From Hoylesella marshii DSM 16973 = JCM 13450 (GTDB lineage: Bacteria > Bacteroidota > Bacteroidia > Bacteroidales > Bacteroidaceae), in contig NZ_GL397214.1 of NCBI RefSeq assembly GCF_000146675.1, positions 2,371,163 to 2,435,162 on the forward strand: a stretch of DNA of 64,000 bases. The letters are read 5' to 3'. Under the pieces are notes generated by a model. It had not been told where the DNA came from, did no database searches, and saw nothing but the letters and a program-made list of their open reading frames with translations. Each line of letters begins with the position of its first letter. Positions within the stretch are counted from its first letter, which is position 1. Below, piece by piece: positions 33,114 through 41,349 of this stretch. A program made the translations under genes and the position numbers.

Positions 33114-33899
33114 GTGAAAATAAAAGAAGTGGTTTCCGCCCTTGAACTGTTCGCGCCTCTGCCTTTGCAGGAAAGCTATGATAATGCTGGCTTGCAACTT
33201 GGACTAACAGAGACGGAGGTATCAGGGGCTTTATTGTGTCTTGACGTCACGGAAGAAATGGTCGATGAAGCCGTGGAAAAAGGTTGTAATCTCATCGTTT
33301 CCCATCATCCGTTGATTTTCCACAAACTGAATCGTATCACGGAAGACGACTTCGTGCAGCGTATTGTCATGAAGGCTATCCGTCGAAACATCACTATCGT
33401 ATCTATGCACACAAACCTCGACAATGCTCGGGGCGGTGTAAACTTTAAAATGGCGGATAAGTTGGGACTGACCGATGCCGACTTTTTCGCTTCCCGAACG
33501 ATAGAGGGCGTGGTATGTGGAAGTGGCGTTATTGGGTCGTTATCCGAACCTTTGTCGGCCGAACGCTTTATACAAAAGCTAAAAGACGTATTCCACGTAT
33601 CCTGTGCACAATGCAATCACCTCCTGTCGCGTCCTATCCGGCGGGTAGCTCTCTGTGGAGGAGCCGGCTCGTTTCTACTCGAAGATGCCGTAAAAGCCAA
33701 TGCTGATGCATTTGTGACAGGAGAGATGCACTACCATGAGTTCTTCGGACACGACGACGAAATACAGATAGCTGTCATCGGACACTATCAAAGCGAACAG
33801 TACACAAACGAAATTTTCAAATCAATCATTGAGGAACGGTGCCCCGAAGTCAGATGTTTCCTGACCCAAATCAACACCAATCCTATAATCTACTTATAA
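33114..33899 (+). CDS. NIF3-family dinuclear metal protein
   Basis: 261 residues from a GTG start (MKIKEVVSALELFAPLPLQE). It contains the NIF3 family signatures: SYDNAGLQLG, LDVTEEMVDEAVEKGCNLIVSHHPLIFHKL with the two metal-binding histidines, MHTNLDNARGGVN, LCGGAGSFL and the GEMHYHEFF and IGHYQSEQ segments. Such proteins form hexameric rings with two metal ions and have been called GTP cyclohydrolase I type 2, but the physiological role is unclear. The zinc-ribbon gene follows after 2 bp, a conserved Bacteroidota pair. Confidence 0.92.
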   Translation: MKIKEVVSALELFAPLPLQESYDNAGLQLGLTETEVSGALLCLDVTEEMVDEAVEKGCNLIVSHHPLIFHKLNRITEDDFVQRIVMKAIRRNITIVSMHTNLDNARGGVNFKMADKLGLTDADFFASRTIEGVVCGSGVIGSLSEPLSAERFIQKLKDVFHVSCAQCNHLLSRPIRRVALCGGAGSFLLEDAVKANADAFVTGEMHYHEFFGHDDEIQIAVIGHYQSEQYTNEIFKSIIEERCPEVRCFLTQINTNPIIYL

Positions 33900-33901
33900 T
33901 T

Positions 33902-34732
33902 ATGGCAAAGAAAGATCCCACAGATTTATCGGTAGAAGAGAAGTTGAAAACTCTCTATCAGCTACAAACCATGCTCTCATCTATTGATGAAAAGAAAGCG
34001 TTAAGAGGCGAATTGCCCCTTGAAGTACAAGACTTGGAAGACGAAATAGAAGGTCTCTCCACACGAATCGAGAAGATTGAAACAGAACTCAATGAGTTCC
34101 GGAAAGCTATCTCGCAAAAGAATACCGAGATACAAGAGGCTCAAAGCAGCGTAGAACGTTACAAGGAGCAGTTGAACGATGTAAAGAATAATCGCGAATA
34201 CGACACCTTGAGCAAAGAGATAGAATTCCAATCACTCGAAATAGAACTGTGCAACAAGAAGATAAAGGAAGCGATGATGAAGATAGATGAAAGAAGTCGT
34301 GACCTGGAAGCAGCACAGGCATTGGTGGAAGAACGTAAGGCTGCCTTGGAAGAGAAAAAGGGCGAGCTGTCGGAAATCATGCAAGAAACACGAGAAGAAG
34401 AAGAAAAACTAAAAGAGAAGGCCAAAGATTTGGAAACAAAAATCGAACCTCGACTCCTTCTCAGCTTCAAACGCATCCGCAAAAACGCCCGCAACGGTCT
34501 CGGTATCGTTTATGTTCAGCGTGATGCCTGTGGCGGTTGCTTCAACAAAATACCACCCCAGAGACAATTGGATGTGAAGATGCACAAGAAAATCATCGTG
34601 TGTGAATACTGTGGACGCATCTTGATCGACCCTGAATTGGCTGGTATTAAAACCGCAGCAACTGCAGGAGAAGCCAAACCGAAACGAAAACGTGCGACGA
34701 AAAAAGCAACGAAAGAGGAAACAAACTCCTGA
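33902..34732 (+). CDS. C4-type zinc-ribbon coiled-coil protein
   Basis: 276 residues from MAKKDPTDLSVEEKLK. A long coiled coil spans about residues 15-190, rich in Glu, Lys and Leu (ALRGELPLEVQDLEDEIEGL). The C-terminal zinc ribbon has CGGC (in RDACGGCFNKIPPQRQ) and CEYCGRILIDPEL, giving four cysteines. The tail is lysine-rich (KPKRKRATKKATKEE). The gene follows NIF3 by 2 bp, a pairing often seen in the phylum. The family (CT398-like) is linked to flagella or secretion in other bacteria, but its role here is unknown. Confidence 0.88.
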   Translation: MAKKDPTDLSVEEKLKTLYQLQTMLSSIDEKKALRGELPLEVQDLEDEIEGLSTRIEKIETELNEFRKAISQKNTEIQEAQSSVERYKEQLNDVKNNREYDTLSKEIEFQSLEIELCNKKIKEAMMKIDERSRDLEAAQALVEERKAALEEKKGELSEIMQETREEEEKLKEKAKDLETKIEPRLLLSFKRIRKNARNGLGIVYVQRDACGGCFNKIPPQRQLDVKMHKKIIVCEYCGRILIDPELAGIKTAATAGEAKPKRKRATKKATKEETNS

Positions 34733-34742
34733 CCACACCACA

Positions 34743-34833
34743 AAGGAGACTATCTCCTCATGATGATAGAATCCCTATTAAGTGAGACCTCTGTAAAGGA
34801 AAGAGCCTAACGGTTCTCCTTACAGAGGTCTCT
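34743..34833 (+). terminator. Hairpin cluster downstream of the zinc-ribbon gene
   Basis: A small stem AGGAGA/TCTCCT (34744-34758) is followed by a long hairpin at 34784-34833: GAGACCTCTGTAA pairs with TTACAGAGGTCTC, extended by AGGA/TCCT, and an inner AGAGCC/GGTTCT. There is no clear T-run, so it may be an attenuator or processing site instead of a terminator. Confidence 0.45.
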
Positions 34834-34877
34834 CTGCGTAAGTTCTTATCATACAATGACATACAAAGTTTATCGAA

Positions 34878-34965
34878 AAAGCATAGCTCTTACCTTCTGA
34901 AAGCTGTCCTTTCATGCCTTAAAAGCTATCTTTTTATCTTTCCAAAGCATACCTTTTTCGCCATA
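34878..34965. repeat. 22-bp tandem array (AAAGCATAGC family), four units
   Basis: Units start at 34878, 34900, 34922 and 34944, beginning AAAGCATAGC, AAAGCTGTCC, AAAGCTATCT and AAAGCATACC. The period is exactly 22 bp. It belongs to the same family as the array at 21848. The rest of the gap to 35092 holds a CTCATGACAGATTTGAG motif (35031-35047) and no gene. Confidence 0.75.
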
Positions 34966-35092
34966 GGCACTGCGTCTTCGACAGAACAACAAACAATCAG
35001 AACGACCATCCAACAAAATCTGAATAGGCTCTCATGACAGATTTGAGATAAAAGTAATGAGACTTTCAGGTGGCAGATACGACAAATTTGAT

Positions 35093-35100
35093 TATCTTTG
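35093..35100 (+). promoter_or_regulatory. -7 promoter box for the LRR gene
   Basis: TATCTTTG fits TAnnTTTG, 67 bp before the ATG at 35168. Confidence 0.55.
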
Positions 35101-35167
35101 CGACATGTGTACTGCGGTCGCATTGGTGCGAGTTGCAGACATATATCACCGAAAATCTAAGAGTATC

Positions 35168-36517
35168 ATGCTGAAAAAGAATTTCTGTCTATTGTTGTTT
35201 TGCGCTTTTGGGGTATATGCCACAGCATCGACCGCCGACAGAGCGGCAACAAAAAAGCAAAGTAATACCGGTATATCAGTCTCTGTTTCTTCCTCTGTCG
35301 ACGTGGGAAGCAAACCTCTTTCACCAGCTCCGGCCGACGAACACACCCCTGCCATCAGCCTTTCTACGACGCTCACGGCAGGCAGTCGCATCTCACTCAA
35401 CGTTACATCGGCCACAGGAAGCTATCGCCTCGACCTTGGTGATGGCAATCAGATAGAAGTGTCGTCGGGAATGTATAGGGGCAAGGTGGTCGGAAACGAG
35501 ATAAAAATATACGGTCAAGTGACTGCCGTAGCGGCAAGCAGTTGTAAGATAAAGGGCGTGACGGTAAACACGCACGACCTGACTCTGCTGAATCTGACCG
35601 ACAACCTGTTGACTGAATTCACATTGCCGGCCAACAATCAGCTGACCTCTCTGTCTTTGCAAGGTAACCGGTTAAAGGAAATGGTATTGCCGGCAACGCT
35701 TCCTGCACTCTCCACTCTGAACATCAAAGGTAACAAGTTTACCGCCCTGCCATCGACAGACATGCCGTCATTGGCAATACTGATAGCAGGCAACAACCTT
35801 TTCGAGACGTTGGAGTTGCAGTCGTACACCCATTTACAGAGCATTCGTGTAGCAAATTGTAAACTGACGCAACTAATGCTGCCTGCCTCGTGTACGGAAC
35901 TGCATGCCGAGAAAAACCTGTTGAACTTTCCCGAAGACTATTTTACGGCATTTCCCGCTCTGCAATCCCTGCGCTTGAGCAGCAATAAGGTGCGTGCACT
36001 GAACGTAACCGCATGCCCTAAACTGAAAGAACTCGAATTGAAAGACAACGGCATGCAGCGGCTGACAATTGCCGATTTACCTTCACTCAACTACGTAGAC
36101 CTTCGCACCAACTTGCTGTCGGCAACCCTTCTGGATGCCGTTTATCAGGCTTTACCCTCCGTTGCGAGAGGTTCTGTAAAGGTGACAGGAAACGCTGAGG
36201 CTGCCGATGCTCACGGATATATTGCTACCGATAAGGGGTGGAAAATCGACGTGGTCGGCCTTCCGAAGGAGCCTACAGGTATAGACCATCCGGCAGCAAT
36301 GTGCTTGCAGACCGTGTATGATGGCTATACAAACCAGCTGTATATCACCGATGCTTCTGCCGTGGCATCTATTGAGTTGTATGCGGAATCGGGTGCCAAA
36401 CTCGGTTCGTTAAAGGCAGAACCGGTTATTGACTTCTCACACTTGGCCAAAGGCTTGTATTTAGTGGATATACGTACAACGAACGGAGAGAAGAAGATGG
36501 TGAAAATTTGTAGGTAA
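35168..36517 (+). CDS. Secreted leucine-rich-repeat protein with sorting-domain-like tail
   Basis: 449 residues from MLKKNFCLLLFCAFGVY; the ATG at 35168 gives a clean signal peptide, whereas upstream open frame does not. Residues about 75-130 form a small beta domain (TLTAGSRISLNVTSATGSYRL). LRR units of about 21-23 residues run from about 135 to 340 with LNLTDNLLTEFTLPANNQLTSLSLQGN-type repeats. The C-terminal 70 residues (NQLYITDASAVASIELYAESG, FSHLAKGLYLVDIRTTNGEKKMVKICR) fit a type A T9SS sorting domain. Probably exported and surface-anchored, possibly a binding or adhesion protein. Confidence 0.85.
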   Translation: MLKKNFCLLLFCAFGVYATASTADRAATKKQSNTGISVSVSSSVDVGSKPLSPAPADEHTPAISLSTTLTAGSRISLNVTSATGSYRLDLGDGNQIEVSSGMYRGKVVGNEIKIYGQVTAVAASSCKIKGVTVNTHDLTLLNLTDNLLTEFTLPANNQLTSLSLQGNRLKEMVLPATLPALSTLNIKGNKFTALPSTDMPSLAILIAGNNLFETLELQSYTHLQSIRVANCKLTQLMLPASCTELHAEKNLLNFPEDYFTAFPALQSLRLSSNKVRALNVTACPKLKELELKDNGMQRLTIADLPSLNYVDLRTNLLSATLLDAVYQALPSVARGSVKVTGNAEAADAHGYIATDKGWKIDVVGLPKEPTGIDHPAAMCLQTVYDGYTNQLYITDASAVASIELYAESGAKLGSLKAEPVIDFSHLAKGLYLVDIRTTNGEKKMVKICR

Positions 36518-36565
36518 AAATAAATAAAAAACAGATAGAATAGAAGGCAGACATGGGAAAAACAC

Positions 36566-36573
36566 TATCTTTG
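36566..36573 (+). promoter_or_regulatory. -7 promoter box for the OmpA-family gene
   Basis: TATCTTTG fits TAnnTTTG, 56 bp before the ATG at 36630. Confidence 0.55.
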
Positions 36574-36629
36574 CAGCCGTATTAACAGTAAAAAGAACGT
36601 ATTAAGTAACAAGATTCATTCAGATTTTT

Positions 36630-37310
36630 ATGAAGAAGACTAAGATTATTTCTTTGCTGATGTGCGGTAGTGTACTGCTGTTCAGCTGCGGTTCCAACCT
36701 GAAAAACGGCGCTTTGATAGGAGCCGGTGGCGGAGCTGTGCTCGGTGGAATTATCGGTAAAATTGCCGGAAACACGGCTGTTGGTGCTGCCATGGGTACT
36801 GCCGTAGGTGCAGGAGCCGGTGCTCTGATAGGCAAACACATGGACAAGGTGAAGGCGCAAACACAGGCGCAGGTGCAGAATGCCAAGGTTGAAGAGGTGA
36901 CGGATGTCAATGGATTGAAAGCCGTTAAGGTGACATTCGATTCAGGAATCCTCTTTGCACTCAACAAGGCCGAGCTAAACGCTACGTCGAAAAACGAACT
37001 GATGAACTTCTCAAACGTATTGAAGAAGAATACCGATTGCCAAGTAGACATACAAGGATATACGGACAGTACGGGTAACGACGACATCAACCTGCCGCTC
37101 TCTAACAGTAGAGCACAGGCCGTAGTGAGCTATCTTGCCCAATGCGGTGTGCCCTACAGTCAGTTCAAAAACGTAAAGGGCTATGGTTCATCCAACCCCG
37201 TGGCAGACAACAGCACAGAGGCCGGTCGCAAACAAAACCGACGCGTGGAGGTATATATCTACGCCGGAGAAGCTATGATTCAGGCTGCTAACAACGGCAC
37301 ATTGAAATAA
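36630..37310 (+). CDS. OmpA-family lipoprotein with glycine-zipper segment
   Basis: 226 residues. The lipoprotein signal ends at LFSC (Cys20). Residues about 25-70 form a glycine zipper (IGAGGGAVLGGIIGKIAGN, GTAVGAGAGALIG), which probably embeds in a membrane. The OmpA C-terminal domain (about 105-215) has GYTDSTGNDDINLPLSNSRAQAV and GYGSSNPVADNSTEAGRKQNRRVEVYI, the peptidoglycan-binding pattern (with Asp and Arg contacts). It ties the outer membrane to the cell wall. A hairpin with T-run closes the transcript at 37387. Confidence 0.92.
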   Translation: MKKTKIISLLMCGSVLLFSCGSNLKNGALIGAGGGAVLGGIIGKIAGNTAVGAAMGTAVGAGAGALIGKHMDKVKAQTQAQVQNAKVEEVTDVNGLKAVKVTFDSGILFALNKAELNATSKNELMNFSNVLKKNTDCQVDIQGYTDSTGNDDINLPLSNSRAQAVVSYLAQCGVPYSQFKNVKGYGSSNPVADNSTEAGRKQNRRVEVYIYAGEAMIQAANNGTLK

Positions 37311-37386
37311 GCCCTCATTGGTCGTAGGAGCCTCTCATGACCGATTGGGGTTAAACGATCGGAGTCATCGGCTACCGGTGCTCTTA

Positions 37387-37434
37387 TGCCCATGAATCAG
37401 ACAGGTAGGCTGTGTGGTTCATGGGCATTGTTTT
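37387..37434 (+). terminator. Terminator after the OmpA-family gene
   Basis: Perfect 10-bp stem TGCCCATGAA / TTCATGGGCA (37387-37396, 37418-37427) followed by TTGTTTT. A CTCATGACCGATTGGGGTTAAA motif lies just upstream at 37334. The MtgA start lies 38 bp downstream. Confidence 0.7.
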
Positions 37435-37472
37435 CATCTATCGACAAGGATATCACCTTACTTTTCATAGAA

Positions 37473-38225
37473 ATGAAGAACCTATTGAAACTATTGCGAA
37501 AGATAACGAAATGGCTTGCCGTGGCGTTTTTCGGAACATCTATTCTAACTGTTGTCGTCTACAAGTTCCTACCCGTCTACTTCACGCCGCTGATGTTCAT
37601 ACGTTGTTCTCAGCAGAAGTTCAAGGGCGAAGATATGAAGATGAGCCACCACTGGGTGCCCATGCGGGAGATTTCTCCCCACATGCCCGTAGCCGTGATG
37701 GCAAGCGAAGACCAGCGTTTCCTGCTACACCATGGCTTCGACTACGATGCCATACAGAAAGCAGCCCTACGCAACATACGGGGAAGTGGGAAGAAATTGG
37801 GCGCGAGTACCATATCTCAACAGACAGCAAAGAACGTTTTTCTATGGCCGGGACGCAGTTGGGTGCGCAAGGGATTCGAGGTGTATTTCACTGCACTCAT
37901 AGAATTGATATGGAGCAAACAGCGTATCATGGAGGTCTATCTTAACTCCATAGAGATGGGCGACGGTATCTATGGGGTAGATGCCGTGGCTATGGAGCAT
38001 TTCCATACCACAGCCGCACGTCTCTCGCGTGCCGACTGTGCCCTGATTGCTGCCACACTGCCCAACCCGCTACGCTTCAACTCTGCACATCCAAATGCCT
38101 ACATGCGGCAACGGCAATTACGTATACAACATGAAATGAGGTACATTCCGGCCTTTCCAAAGGAGGGTGAAGACTATGACCCCTCTACAGCGTCGGGTGG
38201 CGTGTACAGGAAAAAGAAAAGATAA
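37473..38225 (+). CDS. mtgA: Monofunctional biosynthetic peptidoglycan transglycosylase
   Basis: 250 residues from MKNLLKLLRKITKWLAVAF; the frame is open upstream but this ATG gives the usual short cytoplasmic stretch and one transmembrane helix (about residues 13-33). It belongs to GT51: the motifs MASEDQRFLLHHGFDYDAIQKA (with catalytic Glu), GASTISQQTAKNVFLW, RKGFEVYFTALIELIWSKQRIMEVYLNSIEMG and the AALIAATLPNP-like ALIAATLPNPLRFN are all present. It polymerises lipid II into glycan strands. The helicase gene starts 15 bp downstream. Confidence 0.93.
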   Translation: MKNLLKLLRKITKWLAVAFFGTSILTVVVYKFLPVYFTPLMFIRCSQQKFKGEDMKMSHHWVPMREISPHMPVAVMASEDQRFLLHHGFDYDAIQKAALRNIRGSGKKLGASTISQQTAKNVFLWPGRSWVRKGFEVYFTALIELIWSKQRIMEVYLNSIEMGDGIYGVDAVAMEHFHTTAARLSRADCALIAATLPNPLRFNSAHPNAYMRQRQLRIQHEMRYIPAFPKEGEDYDPSTASGGVYRKKKR

Positions 38226-38240
38226 AACAGAGAAAAAGAC

Positions 38241-40610
38241 ATGGAGAAAAGCATACTCGAAACATTGAATGACAGTCAACGTAGGGCTGTAGAGCATATC
38301 GACGGCCCCTCTATCGTCATAGCCGGCGCAGGGTCGGGCAAGACCCGTGTGCTGACTTACAAGATAGCCCATCTGCTGAACAACGGTTTCGAGCCATGGC
38401 ATATCCTCGCTCTCACCTTTACCAATAAGGCTGCTACGGAGATGAAAACGCGTATCGGCCATCTCGTGAGTATGGAACGGGCGCGATATCTCAACATGGG
38501 AACGTTCCACTCTGTATTCTCGCACATCCTTCGTACTGAGGCCGAACGGATTGGGTTCGGCAAGCAATACACCATCTACGACGAAAACGATTCGCGCTCG
38601 TTGTGCAAGGTCATCATCAAAGAGATGGGATTGGATGACAAAATATACAAACCGGCTACCGTGCACGCCCGTATCTCGATGGCAAAAAACCATCTCATAT
38701 TGCCAGCACAATATGCAAAGGATAGCCACGCCTTGCAGCATGACCGCGACAGTCGTATGCCTGCCATGAGCCATATCTACACAACCTACTGCGAACGATG
38801 CCGCAAGAGCAATGCCATGGATTTCGACGATTTGCTCGTCTACACCCATCAGTTGTTCAACGAGCATGACGACGTGTTGCAGAAATACCGAGACCGCTTC
38901 CGTTTCATCCTTGTAGACGAATACCAAGATACCAATTTCGTGCAGCAGAGCATCGTTACCCGATTGGCCGAAGCACACCGGCGTATCTGCGTGGTGGGCG
39001 ACGATGCACAGAGCATCTATGGCTTCCGAGGAGCGAACATCGACAATATTCTCGACTTCCAAGAGAAGTTTGCCGATGCCGAAATGTTTAAATTAGAGCA
39101 GAACTATCGTAGTACGCAGCGCATTGTATTGGCTGCCAACAGCCTCATCAAGCACAATCGACGACAAATACCTAAGGATATTTTCAGTCGTAATGACAAG
39201 GGTGAACGGCTCACGCTTAAGCCCGCATACAGCGACACAGAGGAAGCGATGATTGTTTGCAACGACATCCGGCGCATCCACCGTGCCGATGCTTGTGCAT
39301 ATAGTGACTTTGCCGTGCTCTATCGTACCAACTCTCAAAGCCGCAGTTTCGAGGAGCAGTTGCGCAAACAAGGCATTCCCTACCGCATCTATGGTGGGTT
39401 GAGTTTCTATCAACGTAAGGAGATAAAAGACGTGATTGCCTATTTCCGGCTTGTTGCCAATCCCGATGATGAAGAGGCATTCCGCCGTATCATCAACTAT
39501 CCTGCCAGAGGAATCGGCGATACGACCGTAGGTAAGATTCTTTCGGCAGCGAACGCGCATGGCGTCAGTCCGTGGACGGTTGTCAAGTCGCCGGCACGCT
39601 ACGGTGCAGATGTGCGAGGAACGACAGTCACGAAGATAGAGACCTTTCGCACACTCATCATGAACTTTGTCGAGGCGATGCCCCAAACGGATGCTTACGA
39701 GTTGGGGAAAAATATCATGAAAGATAGCGGTATTACGGCCGACATCTTTGGCGATACCACGCCCGAAGGTCTTTCGCGTCAGGAAAACATCGAGGAGTTT
39801 CTCGGTGCCATGCAGGATTTCGTGAGCATAAGGCAAGAAGAGGGGCGTGGCGAAGAGGTGTCTATTGCCGATTTCCTGCAGGAAGTGGCGCTGTTGGCAG
39901 ACCTTGACAGCGACGACGGGAACGACTCCGACCGCGTGGCGCTCATGACCATTCACAGTGCCAAAGGCTTAGAGTTTCCCAACGTGTTTATCGTGGGAAT
40001 GGAAGAGAATATATTCCCCAGTCCCCGCGCCTGTGATTCGCAACGCGAATTGGAGGAAGAACGACGTCTGCTCTATGTCGCTATCACGCGTGCCGAACGC
40101 CGTTGTATCCTTACCTGTGCCCGCAACCGATTCCGCTACGGTCGGGTAGAGTTCGATACGCCAAGCCGTTTCCTCCGTGAGATAGACCCTCAATACATGA
40201 CCGTGGAGAGCGAGATGTCAGCATCTTACGGGCAGCAACGATATGGTCGACGCGGGGGATACGACGAGAGCCGATACCAAAACAGCCGTCCCGTAGCCGA
40301 CAGATTTCGTGCCGACCCTCAACCCCGCATCACGGCGCATCGCCCTATCGAGCCGGCAACTCCCCCCGCATCATTCCGACGTGCTCCCGCATCCCAGCCT
40401 ATTGAAACTCCATCGGTAGGGTCGACGTTTGCCATCGCAGTGCAAGAGGGTGACGTGATAGAACACGAGCGGTTTGGCATCGGGCGTATCTTGCGTATGG
40501 AGGGGACGGGCGAAAATACGAAAGCAACGGTGGAGTTCAAACATGCCGGTGCCAAACAACTCCTACTGAAATTCGCCCGCTTTAAGAAAATGAACACCAT
40601 TTCGGAATAG
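38241..40610 (+). CDS. UvrD/PcrA-type superfamily 1 DNA helicase
   Basis: 789 residues. A 3'-5' helicase for repair and for removing obstacles to replication. Motifs run in order: I (GAGSGKTRVLTYKIA), Ia (ALTFTNKAATEMK), II (FILVDEYQDTN), III (VVGDDAQSIYGFRGA), IV (LEQNYRST), V (VALMTIHSAKGLEFPNVFIVGMEE) and VI (ERRLLYVAITRAERR). A C-terminal Tudor-like PcrA domain (GDVIEHERFGIGRILRMEG) follows a disordered Arg/Pro-rich linker. The stop codon lies in sequence resembling the left end of the MITE-like repeat, so the very C-terminus may have been supplied by that element. Confidence 0.95.
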   Translation: MEKSILETLNDSQRRAVEHIDGPSIVIAGAGSGKTRVLTYKIAHLLNNGFEPWHILALTFTNKAATEMKTRIGHLVSMERARYLNMGTFHSVFSHILRTEAERIGFGKQYTIYDENDSRSLCKVIIKEMGLDDKIYKPATVHARISMAKNHLILPAQYAKDSHALQHDRDSRMPAMSHIYTTYCERCRKSNAMDFDDLLVYTHQLFNEHDDVLQKYRDRFRFILVDEYQDTNFVQQSIVTRLAEAHRRICVVGDDAQSIYGFRGANIDNILDFQEKFADAEMFKLEQNYRSTQRIVLAANSLIKHNRRQIPKDIFSRNDKGERLTLKPAYSDTEEAMIVCNDIRRIHRADACAYSDFAVLYRTNSQSRSFEEQLRKQGIPYRIYGGLSFYQRKEIKDVIAYFRLVANPDDEEAFRRIINYPARGIGDTTVGKILSAANAHGVSPWTVVKSPARYGADVRGTTVTKIETFRTLIMNFVEAMPQTDAYELGKNIMKDSGITADIFGDTTPEGLSRQENIEEFLGAMQDFVSIRQEEGRGEEVSIADFLQEVALLADLDSDDGNDSDRVALMTIHSAKGLEFPNVFIVGMEENIFPSPRACDSQRELEEERRLLYVAITRAERRCILTCARNRFRYGRVEFDTPSRFLREIDPQYMTVESEMSASYGQQRYGRRGGYDESRYQNSRPVADRFRADPQPRITAHRPIEPATPPASFRRAPASQPIETPSVGSTFAIAVQEGDVIEHERFGIGRILRMEGTGENTKATVEFKHAGAKQLLLKFARFKKMNTISE

Positions 40611-40700
40611 TCTCATCCAATAACCCTAAAGGGGCGACATACCTTACATAGAGGTAAGCGGTAGCACAACAGTCCCAATACCCTTATCTCGAACTCGCAT
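40598..40700. repeat. MITE-like element, copy 4 (left end degenerate)
   Basis: The left end TTTCGGAATAG resembles TTCGGGATAAG of copies 1 and 2; the shared interior TCTCATCCAATAACCCTAAAGGGGCGAC follows, and the right end CTTATCTCGAACTCGCA ends near 40699. The left end overlaps the helicase stop codon. A solitary left-end piece ATGCGAGTTCGGGATAG occurs nearby at 40772-40788. Confidence 0.7.
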
Positions 40701-41094
40701 CTCTATTGGTACAAGGCGCAATGTAAGCTCCGAGAAAGCCGTTTTGTAGGGTACATTGATACCATAATTATATGCGAGTTCGGGATAGAGAATATTTAAG
40801 CCGTAAGAGAAGAGGCGGCTGTGGAGTACAGCGGAACGATAAAAGTGACCCTCACTATTGGGAAAAAGACACCCCATTTCTCTAATTTCGCAGCACAGGA
40901 CTTAGGCTGATGCTTAAACCGAACTCACATATATTATAATGGTATGAGGTGCAACTTAGACTCTAAGAGAGCGCAAGATATGAGCCCAGCGCGTAGCACT
41001 GGATATAGGGCAATTCCACGGCACTGAAACGAAGTTCGCCGTGCGAAGCAAAGGCAAAATACGACATTGACGAACACCAGATGCCTGTTGCGCT
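40701..41094. other. Intergenic region without a supported gene
   Basis: Between the MITE-like element and repeat copy B I see no convincing coding sequence. Besides the half-element at 40772-40788 it holds CCGCTTT-type fragments and AT-rich sequence. A GCGTAGCACTGGATATAGGGCAATTCCACGG stretch near 41000 is weakly echoed near 44750. Confidence 0.4.
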
Positions 41095-41226
41095 GAGAAA
41101 GGTTGCCGACCTTTCCTTGTACAAACTGTATCTGTACACCATACAAACGCCATCTGTACAGGGTACGAATGCCGACTTATCAATCGTAACTTTACGTCCC
41201 TTAAACTCCAATCGGTCATAAGAGCC
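41095..41226 (+). repeat. Dispersed 22-bp-unit element, copy B
   Basis: The core (41095-41176) has GAGAAAGGTTGCCGACCTTTC (a near-perfect hairpin), the two 22-bp units with CTGTATCTGTACACC and GCCATCTGTACAGGG, and GAATGCCGACTTA. The right flank ATCAATCGTAACTTTACG...AATCGGTCATAAGAG also matches copy E in inverse orientation, so the full unit may extend to 41226. Confidence 0.8.
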
Positions 41227-41257
41227 TTACTGGTTGAGGTTAAATTAGTTAAAAGGT

Positions 41258-41288
41258 ATTGATATGTAAGGATAAAAATGTATATTTG
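41258..41288 (+). promoter_or_regulatory. Promoter for the secreted-protein gene at 41350
   Basis: -7 TATATTTG (41281-41288) with ATTG at 41258-41261, a 19-bp spacing; ATTG is a one-base variant of the -33 TTTG. It lies 61 bp before the ATG. Confidence 0.55.
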
Positions 41289-41349
41289 CATATCATTCGA
41301 TGAGAACAAGATTTATTTTCTTTTTACTAACCTTTTAATTTTAAACTCA

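Noticed and set aside
38118..39062. Minus-strand open frame of 314 codons
   Set aside because: Antisense to the helicase and the end of mtgA; no domain recognised.
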